Source: JAXGRD01 sp050946655 (GTDB lineage: Bacteria > Bacillota > Clostridia > Peptostreptococcales > Anaerovoracaceae). Taken from it: DNA of 35,207 nucleotides. Position 1 is the first letter of the stretch; every line of letters starts with the position of its first letter. A program made the position numbers and the translations under genes. The stretch spans positions 1 to 35,207 of the forward strand of contig JBMNVE010000015.1 in the NCBI GenBank assembly GCA_050946655.1. The letters are read 5' to 3'. Shown piece by piece: positions 1 through 6,533 of the stretch. Under the pieces are notes generated by a model. It ran no database searches. It saw nothing but the letters and a program-made list of their open reading frames with translations, and was not told where the DNA came from.

Positions 1-18
1 CTTATTCAACCGTTAGGC

Positions 19-1272
19 TTAGTCATATTGTTCCTTGGAGATGATGTCTATTTTCTTTCTGCCGTCCTTGAATTTCACTTCTCCCGGTGTGATGCAACCC
101 TGAACGGGGCACACATTGAGGCAGAGGTGACAACCTACGCAATCATCGTTGATCTTAGGCAGTCTCTTCTTCTCGTCCCAGTCGATTGCCTGGTGAGCAC
201 CATCATAGCAAGATACATAGCATCTTCCGCATCCGATACATTTCTTCTCGTCGATGTCCGGAATGATCTTGAAGTCTCGGTTCAGTTCTTCTGCAGGGAT
301 GATGTTGGGCAGTGCGATGCCGATGAAGTCATCCAGTTTGTCATATCCTCTTTCGTCCATGAAGTGCATCAAACCGCTGGCCATATCCTCAACGATCCTA
401 TAGCCGTACTGCATGATAGCTGTAGTGACCTGTATGTTTCTGCAGCCCAGTGCCAAGAATTCCGCTGCATCTCTCCATGTCTCGATACCGCCGATACCGG
501 AGATCTCCAGATGCTTCAGTTCAGGATCTTGGAGCATTTGTGCCACAAAACGCAGTGCGATGGGCTTTACTGCCGCTCCGGAGTATCCGGAGATGGAGGA
601 TTTCCCGTGGACCACAGGCATGGCTGTCATGTTTTCAAAGTCCAAATTGGTGATGGACTTGATGGTGTTGATGGCCGATACGGAAGCTGCGCCGCCCTTG
701 ATGGCTGCTCTTGCAGGCTCTTCCATGTTCTTGCAGTTAGGTGTCATCTTGGCGATGAAGGGGATCTTTGTGGTCTCGGAAACAGCTCTTGAATACTGTT
801 CTACCAGTTCCACGTTAGTTCCTACATCCGACCCCATGTCGTGAGAGGTCATCTGAGGACATGAGAAGTTTCCTTCGATCAAGTCTACTCCCGCCTGATC
901 ACACATTTTTGCCAGGTCTCTCCACTCCTGCTCGCAGGATCCCATGATGGACGCCACCATGACGTGCTCCGGATAGTCCCTCTTGAGTTTCATCATGTTT
1001 TCAAAGTTCAACTCGGTGGGCTTGTCGGAGATCTGCTCCATGTTCTTGAAGCCTACCCAGGGAAGGCCCTCCTTGTTGGTCTGGTCAAATCTGGGGGAAC
1101 ATTCGTCCGCTACGAAGATTCCTACTGTCTTGTAGAAAACGCCGCCCCAGCCTGTTTCAAAGCATTTTGCAACCATTTCGTAGTTGCTGCCTACAGGTGA
1201 TGAGGAGAGGAAGAACGGATTTAAGCAATCTACTCCCAAGTAATTGATGGATAAATCTTTCTTAACTGCCAT
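19..1272 (-). CDS. preA: NAD-dependent dihydropyrimidine dehydrogenase, subunit PreA
   Basis: This is the catalytic FMN subunit that, with PreT, reduces uracil and thymine to their 5,6-dihydro forms in the cytoplasm. The 417-residue protein begins with a dihydroorotate-dehydrogenase-type barrel. It contains the NFSCP segment (Cys138) and the SDVG loop that I recall from E. coli PreA. Two 4Fe-4S ferredoxin motifs sit at the C-terminus (Cys345/348/351/355 and Cys378/381/384/388). The length and domain order fit PreA closely. The ATG start follows an AAAGGAG site inside the end of preT, with only 1 nt between the genes, so the two are translationally linked. It is the last gene of the operon visible here; the sequence after its stop is cut by the window edge. 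The PreA assignment is firm, but the preferred substrate (uracil or thymine) is inferred from the family. Confidence 0.92.
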   Translation of the reverse strand: MAVKKDLSINYLGVDCLNPFFLSSSPVGSNYEMVAKCFETGWGGVFYKTVGIFVADECSPRFDQTNKEGLPWVGFKNMEQISDKPTELNFENMMKLKRDYPEHVMVASIMGSCEQEWRDLAKMCDQAGVDLIEGNFSCPQMTSHDMGSDVGTNVELVEQYSRAVSETTKIPFIAKMTPNCKNMEEPARAAIKGGAASVSAINTIKSITNLDFENMTAMPVVHGKSSISGYSGAAVKPIALRFVAQMLQDPELKHLEISGIGGIETWRDAAEFLALGCRNIQVTTAIMQYGYRIVEDMASGLMHFMDERGYDKLDDFIGIALPNIIPAEELNRDFKIIPDIDEKKCIGCGRCYVSCYDGAHQAIDWDEKKRLPKINDDCVGCHLCLNVCPVQGCITPGEVKFKDGRKKIDIISKEQYD

Positions 1273-1273
1273 C

Positions 1274-2542
1274 CTACTTCACTCCTTTCTTTAAATATTC
1301 CATGATAGAAGCTGCTGCTTCCTTACCTTCGGCAACTGCCTCAACAACAGTCTTTCCGCCGTTGGAGATATCTCCTGCCGCAAAGATCCTCTTGTCGCTG
1401 GTCTTGCCTTTTTTATTGACTTTGATCTCGCCCTTTTCCGTCAGTTTAACCGGTGCGATGTCACTTACATCTTCAGCACCCTGACCGATGGCGAATACTA
1501 CGGTGGTCGCTTCCAGAGTCAATTCGGACTTTTCACATACGCCTTTTCTTCCCTGGAACTTCATGGCCTCTACCTTTTTCTTGCCTACTACTTCAGCCGG
1601 AGCCATGTTGGTGGTTACGCCGATGCCTAGGGAAAGAGCATAGTGGAACTCAGGCATGTATGCAGGAGCCTCTTCGAAAGTCCTTCTGTATACGATGCGT
1701 ACTTCTTCTGCGCCGAGAAGTTTGGCCGTCACGGCACAATCGATGGCAACGTCGCCGCCGCCGATGACCACAACTTTTTTGCCGGGATCGAACTTGCCCT
1801 TGCTGGATCTTGCTTCCTTCAGGAAGACGTTGGCAGGATATACACCCTTCAGGTCTGTTCCCGGAATGTCCGGAATCTTCGGTTCCCAAAGACCTACGCC
1901 CATGAATACCGCATCAAAGTCTTCCAGATCTTCTGCTTTGACTTCCTTGCCCAGGACGAACTTTACGCCCAGTCCCTTGACGGTGGAGATGTCGTGGTCC
2001 ACTACAGACTGAGGAAGTCTGCTGGGAACGATGCCGTAGGTCAATACGCCGCCGGCTTTCTGTTCTCTTTCAAAAATCGTTACTTTGTAGCCTTCCTTCG
2101 CCAGTTCAGCAGCACATGCCATGGAAGCGGGGCCCGCACCTACGCAAGCAACTTTTTCCTTTTGCTTTTTGGCAGGAGCCTTCAGGGTCTTCATCTTAAA
2201 GATCTTTTCCTGTTCGATAGCATATCTCTGCAATTTACCGATCTGGATCGGCACATCGATCCCACATCGGCTGCACGCTTCTTCACATAGTCTTCCGTAA
2301 GGACATACTCTCGCACAGCTTCCGCCCATTACGTTGTTTTCTCGAATGATTTCTGCCGCCCCCTTGGGGTTTCTGAATCGGATCGCCCGGATGAAATCTC
2401 CCGGGTTAGTTCCCGCCGGGCAGTCCTTGCTGCATGGCGCATCGTGGCAGAGTAAGCATCTTGCTGCTTCTTCCATTGCCGTTCTGTGCGTAAATCCGGC
2501 TTCGGCTTCAGCAGTATACTTTGGCTTTACTACTTTACTCAA
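1274..2542 (-). CDS. preT: NAD(P)-binding dihydropyrimidine dehydrogenase subunit PreT
   Basis: This is the electron-input partner of PreA. It is a GltD-like FAD/NAD flavoprotein that takes electrons from NAD(P)H and passes them through iron-sulfur clusters to the PreA FMN. The N-terminal third carries the Cys-rich motif of this family (CLLCHDAPCSKDCPAG and a later CARVCPYGRLCEEAC). Two Rossmann folds follow (VGAGPASMACAAELA and VVIGGGDVAIDCA). I place the start at a TTG at 2540-2542, giving MSKVVKPK. A strong AAAGGAGG site (about 2548-2557) lies 7 nt upstream of this TTG, while a TTG 30 nt further up at 2572 has no such site. The protein is then 422 residues, near the usual size. The gene follows the hydrolase gene by 45 nt and precedes preA by 1 nt. 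The preT call rests mainly on the adjacent preA. Confidence 0.88.
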   Translation of the reverse strand: MSKVVKPKYTAEAEAGFTHRTAMEEAARCLLCHDAPCSKDCPAGTNPGDFIRAIRFRNPKGAAEIIRENNVMGGSCARVCPYGRLCEEACSRCGIDVPIQIGKLQRYAIEQEKIFKMKTLKAPAKKQKEKVACVGAGPASMACAAELAKEGYKVTIFEREQKAGGVLTYGIVPSRLPQSVVDHDISTVKGLGVKFVLGKEVKAEDLEDFDAVFMGVGLWEPKIPDIPGTDLKGVYPANVFLKEARSSKGKFDPGKKVVVIGGGDVAIDCAVTAKLLGAEEVRIVYRRTFEEAPAYMPEFHYALSLGIGVTTNMAPAEVVGKKKVEAMKFQGRKGVCEKSELTLEATTVVFAIGQGAEDVSDIAPVKLTEKGEIKVNKKGKTSDKRIFAAGDISNGGKTVVEAVAEGKEAAASIMEYLKKGVK

Positions 2543-2587
2543 TTTTACTCCTCCTTTATTCATTAAGATCAAATCTTTTGATTTAAC

Positions 2588-3859
2588 TTACTCATAGAAT
2601 TTGTCGGCCTTCAGCATGGCATGAAGGGTCGCTGTGGCTCCCGCCGTGCAATCTTCTACCGACGCTCTCTCATCTTCCGTGTGGGAAAGGCCCTTCTCTG
2701 TCCTGACAAAGATCATGGTCGCAGGCATCATGTAGGAGAAGAACTGTGCATCGTGTCCCGCTCCGGAGTTGATCTTCTGCCATTTGATCCCCAACTCGTC
2801 GCAAGCCTCTTCTACGAAGCCCACCAGGTTCTTGTCCCAGTATACCGTGTCTCGTTTCCAATTCTCTCTGATCTCCGCATCGCAGCCTGCCCATTTCTTT
2901 TCCGGGATGGTCTTTACGATGTCCAAGACTTTTTTCAGCAGCTCCGGATCTTCATGTCTTACGTCCAGGGAGAACTCCACTTCATCGGGGATCACTGTAT
3001 GAACGCAAGGATGACAGTAGATCTCTCCGGTGGTGTACACCAGTTCCGGTCTGTCCAGCTTATCGATCTCTTCATGGAGGTAGCAAAGGGCCTGGGCCGC
3101 CGCAAAGAGGGCATCATGTCGCTTGTTCATGGGGAAGGTCCCGGCGTGAGCCGCAAATCCTCTGAACTTAATGGAGTAGTTGAACATCCCCAATACGCAC
3201 TGTACTGCTCCCAGCTGGTTGCCGTTGTCTTCCAGGATGGGGCCCTGTTCGATATGGGTCTCGATCATGGCACAGTACTTGTCTGCACTGATCCGGTTGG
3301 CTTTATCTCCCTTGTACTTGCTGGCCTCAAGGGCTTCCCCGAAGGTGGGAGCATAGCCTTCCACCATGGCCTTGGAGGCCATCATCTTGTCCATCTTGAA
3401 GTTCATCGCCAGTGCCTCGGGTAGAAGATCGTTACAGAGGATTCCCGAAACCATCATGGCCGGTGGGTATAGGGATCCTTCTTCGTTGGTGCAGATCATC
3501 GCTGTCAGGGGATGCTTGTGGGGGATATCGTTTTCCACCACGGTCTCCAGCACTTCCATCGCCGTCAGCACGCCCAATACGCCGTCATAGTTTCCGCCGT
3601 TTCGCACCGAGTCCACGTGGGACTGCATGATCAATCGCTTTGCATTCGGGTCTGTCCCGGGAATGGTCGCGTAGATATTGGCCAAATCGTCCGTTTCAAT
3701 GGTCGCCCCGATGGCTTCCATCCTCTTCACGAACTCATCTCTTGCTTGATGGGCTTCCGGTGAAAGGGAGTATCTGGTGATCCCGCCATGGCCCGCATCG
3801 CCAAATTTGGAAAACGTTTTGATCTTATCTTCCATCCTCTTTGGGTCACATTTGAACAT
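2588..3859 (-). CDS. M20-family carbamoyl-amide hydrolase (beta-ureidopropionase / allantoate amidohydrolase type)
   Basis: This is a metal-dependent amidohydrolase of the hydantoinase/carbamoylase group, 423 residues, cytoplasmic. The family splits N-carbamoyl groups from N-carbamoyl-amino acids, N-carbamoyl-beta-alanine or allantoate. Metal ligands visible by motif are His81 in QSHVDS, Asp92 in YDG, Glu127 in TNEEG, His202 in ETHIEQG and His393 near the C-terminus; GAGHDAQ at 366-372 is also typical. As the first gene of an operon with preT and preA it most likely performs the third step of reductive pyrimidine breakdown, releasing beta-alanine (or 3-aminoisobutyrate), CO2 and ammonia. The middle enzyme, dihydropyrimidinase, is not in the window. 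An AAGGAGG site precedes the ATG. Allantoate or another carbamoyl compound cannot be excluded from sequence alone. Confidence 0.85.
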   Translation of the reverse strand: MFKCDPKRMEDKIKTFSKFGDAGHGGITRYSLSPEAHQARDEFVKRMEAIGATIETDDLANIYATIPGTDPNAKRLIMQSHVDSVRNGGNYDGVLGVLTAMEVLETVVENDIPHKHPLTAMICTNEEGSLYPPAMMVSGILCNDLLPEALAMNFKMDKMMASKAMVEGYAPTFGEALEASKYKGDKANRISADKYCAMIETHIEQGPILEDNGNQLGAVQCVLGMFNYSIKFRGFAAHAGTFPMNKRHDALFAAAQALCYLHEEIDKLDRPELVYTTGEIYCHPCVHTVIPDEVEFSLDVRHEDPELLKKVLDIVKTIPEKKWAGCDAEIRENWKRDTVYWDKNLVGFVEEACDELGIKWQKINSGAGHDAQFFSYMMPATMIFVRTEKGLSHTEDERASVEDCTAGATATLHAMLKADKFYE

Positions 3860-3913
3860 AGTTATCTGCCTCCTTTTTATATATTTTTGAGAATAATGAT
3901 GCTATTCATACCG

Positions 3914-3935
3914 GTATTGTAACCGGTTACAATAC
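3914..3935. promoter_or_regulatory. 22-bp perfect palindrome, likely LacI-family operator
   Basis: The sequence is a perfect inverted repeat of 11+11 bp centred between 3924 and 3925, with core TTGTAACCGGTTACAA. Central CG and this length are typical of LacI/GalR-family operators. It starts 3 bp after the predicted -10 box of the hydrolase-preT-preA promoter and so covers the likely transcription start, a position suited to repression. A LacI-family gene lies about 1.2 kb upstream on the same strand. A second, shorter palindrome (ATACCGGTAT, 3908-3917) overlaps its downstream edge. Binding by that regulator is inferred. Confidence 0.8.
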
Positions 3936-3937
3936 TA

Positions 3938-3965
3938 AATATATCACATTTTCAGATAATTGCAA
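3938..3965 (-). promoter_or_regulatory. Predicted sigma-A promoter of hydrolase-preT-preA operon
   Basis: On the minus strand, TTGCAA (plus 3960-3965) and TATATT (plus 3938-3943) are separated by 16 bp, and the palindromic operator follows directly. The ATG of the hydrolase is about 80 nt downstream, with an AAGGAGG site. Confidence 0.6.
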
Positions 3966-3991
3966 TAGTAATTCGGCAACTTGTGATGAAA

Positions 3992-5098
3992 TTACCAATC
4001 CAACTTCAGTTTATTGGCCGGGCATACGAAGGTGCATAGACCGCAGCCGGTGCAGAACTCTTCTTCCACATGAACGTTTCCGTTTTCCTTAACGATGGCC
4101 TCATACATACATGCCTTGGTACAAGCATCGCAGTCCATGTCACAGGGGACGCTGCTCACCGTGCTGGTGGCCGGCTCGATTTTCATTTCATCAAAGGAAA
4201 GAAGGGATTCCAGTGCTTTTCCCCGCAATTGGTTCACCTCTGAGATTTCATTGGCATGGCACCAACGTTGAAAATCATCTATGATCTCCCTGACCTTGTC
4301 GGGTCCTTCCAACATGATGGTCGTTCCAACCTGCACCACTGATGCTCCCAACATGATATATTCAATAGCGTGCTCATAGGTGGAGATGCCACCGATGCCA
4401 CATATGGGAATGTCCACCGTCTGCGCGATGGTGGCTACCGAAGCAAGCCCCAAAGGCCGAATGGGATCCCCCGAATAGCCCCCGTATGTAGCCAGAGTAG
4501 GCTTTGCCGTGCGGATATCCACACCCAGTATGCAGCGCACCGTGTTGATGGCACTGACACCGCTCCCTCCGGCCTTCTTGACCGCTTTGGCCACCTTGGA
4601 GATGTTGGTGGTATTCTGTGAAAGTTTCACCAGTACAGGAATCTTTACATGAGACACCACTTCCCGCGTCATGTCGTAGATGATCTCCGGATGAGAAGCC
4701 ATCACTTCCAAGGACTCCCACATGGGGTTGGAAACACTGATTTCGATGGCATCGGCACCGAACTTTTCCATCTTTACCGCCAAATAGGCGATCTCGGAGG
4801 GGGTATGGGCAGAGACGCTGGCAATGACGATCCCACCTCCACTTTTAGCGATGGCCATTTCCCTCTCCCATCCTTCCACCTGGATATCGGAGTACAGGCG
4901 TATGTTCTGAGCACCCCGACCATCATAAGCAAGACGAGGTCGCACATCCAACACCGTATCGCTTACAATGCTCTCCGTTACTACTGCACCGGCACCGGCT
5001 GCAAGACATTTGGCAATGTTGTCTCCATCTCTCGCCCAGGGTCCGGCGGCGACGAGGATGGGATTTTTTAACTCCAGTCCTAAAAAATTGCTCTTCAT
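3992..5098 (-). CDS. Dihydroorotate dehydrogenase-like flavoprotein with C-terminal 2x[4Fe-4S] ferredoxin domain
   Basis: This 368-residue protein is a second PreA/PyrD-like FMN barrel in the same locus. It has family features such as VSAINTV, the GGYSGDPIRPLGL segment and CGIGGI near the FMN phosphate. Two ferredoxin motifs end the protein (Cys319/323/326/330, the first with an unusual C-x3-C spacing, and Cys349/352/355/359). Where class 1 dihydroorotate dehydrogenases and PreA have N-x-S-C-P, this protein reads SVSNP: the usual Asn is Ser121 and the usual catalytic Cys is Asn124. It is therefore unlikely to be a normal PyrD, and its substrate is unknown. It lies 2 nt after the LacI-type regulator gene, and both are probably transcribed together upstream of the preTA promoter. 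A role in oxidising or reducing a related cyclic amide is an inference from context. Confidence 0.75.
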   Translation of the reverse strand: MKSNFLGLELKNPILVAAGPWARDGDNIAKCLAAGAGAVVTESIVSDTVLDVRPRLAYDGRGAQNIRLYSDIQVEGWEREMAIAKSGGGIVIASVSAHTPSEIAYLAVKMEKFGADAIEISVSNPMWESLEVMASHPEIIYDMTREVVSHVKIPVLVKLSQNTTNISKVAKAVKKAGGSGVSAINTVRCILGVDIRTAKPTLATYGGYSGDPIRPLGLASVATIAQTVDIPICGIGGISTYEHAIEYIMLGASVVQVGTTIMLEGPDKVREIIDDFQRWCHANEISEVNQLRGKALESLLSFDEMKIEPATSTVSSVPCDMDCDACTKACMYEAIVKENGNVHVEEEFCTGCGLCTFVCPANKLKLDW

Positions 5099-5100
5099 CG

Positions 5101-6126
5101 CTAAAACATTTCTCCTATTCTTTCTTTATGCCCACAGGATTTCCTGATTTTTAACTTGGTCTGTAAAAGTATATTCCTAGTTCCCGGTTCCACTTCTCCT
5201 TCTACAATATCGAAGAGGAGGCGGGCACCGTACACCCCCATTTTATGGAGGGGAACATCTACTGTAGTAAGCTTGGGTTCCACCAGGTTGGACAACCTTT
5301 CGTTATCAAAGCCTACCACGGCAATTTCATCGGGGATCTTGATCTCCTTGTCCTTGATGGCATCCATGGCACCAAAAGCGATCCGGTCGCTGGTGCCAAA
5401 AATGGCATCCGGCGGTTCGGGAAGCTCCGTCATCTTCTTAGCGCCCAAATAGCCTCCCTCAATGGAGTTCTCCACCGCAACCATATACTCCTCCGAAAGG
5501 GGAAGTCCCGACTCTTCAAGGACCTTCATATATCCTTCCAGCTTTTCCTGGTTGTCCCTTGCCGGATTGTTTCCATACAGTATGGCGATCCTGCGATGAC
5601 CATTATTTACCAAATGGGATACAACTTGAGTGGCGCCTACTTTATAGTCCACACTTACCGCACTGAGCCCGGGATTACATTTGCTGCCCCCGATGAGCAC
5701 CACGGGAAGATTATTCCCCATCAGATGTTTTAGATTTTTTTCATCCAAGGTGGAAGAAATGAGGATGATCCCATCCACCCTCCTCTTGACCATGGATTCC
5801 AGATACGTCTTCTCCTTCTCCGCATCCTCTTCCACATTGCACATGAAGGTAACATAGCCCTTCATGTGAGCCACGTCCTCCACTCCCTTGGCCGTCTCCA
5901 TGTGAACGGAATTCAAAATGTGCGGGATCATCAATCCGATGGTCCCGGTCTTATTAAAGTTGAGGCCTCTCGCCAACCAGTTGGGCGTGTATTCCTCTTC
6001 TTGTATGATCTTCTCTATTTTCTCTCTTGTCTTTGGTGCAACACTCTGGGGGTGATTGAGAACTCTGGACACTGTAGCTACCGAAACCCCCGCTTTTTTT
6101 GCTATTTCTCGGATATTCAACTGCAC
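5101..6126 (-). CDS. LacI-family transcriptional regulator
   Basis: This is a 341-residue DNA-binding regulator. Residues about 3-25 form the classical LacI helix-turn-helix (IREIAKKAGVSVATVSRVLN), followed by the hinge and a periplasmic-binding-protein-like effector domain (for example VDGIILISS and VSHLVNNGHRRIAILYG). It probably represses the neighbouring pyrimidine-degradation operon through the palindrome at 3914-3935, releasing it when a pathway compound binds; this is inferred from position. The start is not certain. GTG at 6124-6126 lies 4 nt after an AAGGAG site, while the in-frame TTG 6 nt downstream lies 10 nt after it and gives MNIREIAKK. No copy of the preTA palindrome is seen upstream of this gene, so self-regulation through that site is not evident. 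Confidence 0.88.
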   Translation of the reverse strand: MQLNIREIAKKAGVSVATVSRVLNHPQSVAPKTREKIEKIIQEEEYTPNWLARGLNFNKTGTIGLMIPHILNSVHMETAKGVEDVAHMKGYVTFMCNVEEDAEKEKTYLESMVKRRVDGIILISSTLDEKNLKHLMGNNLPVVLIGGSKCNPGLSAVSVDYKVGATQVVSHLVNNGHRRIAILYGNNPARDNQEKLEGYMKVLEESGLPLSEEYMVAVENSIEGGYLGAKKMTELPEPPDAIFGTSDRIAFGAMDAIKDKEIKIPDEIAVVGFDNERLSNLVEPKLTTVDVPLHKMGVYGARLLFDIVEGEVEPGTRNILLQTKLKIRKSCGHKERIGEMF

Positions 6127-6533
6127 ACCACTCCTTATTTCAGAATATTTTCACTTCATTCTCTCATGTTTCTCGGCGGTTTTCAAGCCAAAGAGCAAAA
6201 CAAGTGCTTTGTTCATGAAACAACAAAGCACAGGTGTGTAGTTTTTTCGGCCCATTTTGATTTCGGATTTTTGGACCTTATTTCAGATGATTTCTTCCCT
6301 TGTTTTTTGGCAATCTAGAGGGTTCGGTGGGAATTTTTATATTTATTTGCAATTCCTCTATGCTTTATTTGCGGAATCGCCTAATGCCGAAGCCTGCCTA
6401 TGATTTCTAATGGAACATCATGGCGTTTTTTTGAGACAAAAATCCGAATTCAGTTTGGACTATATGATCTGCCCCCGCCGAGACATCCGGAATGATGAAA
6501 ATCCCCGGCCATGATCTAGGCTAAGGGCACAAC
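6127..6533. other. Gene-free intergenic region, 407 bp
   Basis: This stretch lies between the ppk1 stop and the LacI-type gene start. Open frames here are short and have no family features, and I see no RNA gene. It should hold the ppk1 terminator and the regulator promoter, but I see no hairpin with a convincing T-tract. The only clear structure is the inverted repeat at 6204-6231. Confidence 0.6.
6204..6231. repeat. 10-bp inverted repeat with 8-nt spacer
   Basis: GTGCTTTGTT (6204-6213) pairs perfectly with AACAAAGCAC (6222-6231); the spacer contains TTCATGAA. It lies about 80-110 bp upstream of the LacI-type gene. Read on the minus strand it is followed by TTGTTTTG, so it may be a weak terminator for ppx-ppk1 (about 300 nt past the ppk1 stop) or an operator for the regulator gene. 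The sequence alone does not decide. Confidence 0.5.

Noticed and set aside
28..792. Long open frames on the plus strand opposite preA, and similar ones opposite ppk1, proS, the glycyl radical enzyme and the ABC ATPase genes
   Set aside because: They mirror well-supported genes in antisense frames, have no domain features and lack ribosome binding sites.
18..1272. Loss of the catalytic cysteine in PreA, since mammalian dihydropyrimidine dehydrogenase has Cys in the loop that reads SDVG here
   Set aside because: The E. coli PreA sequence, as I recall it, has the same SDVG loop and is active with PreT, so this is normal for the family.
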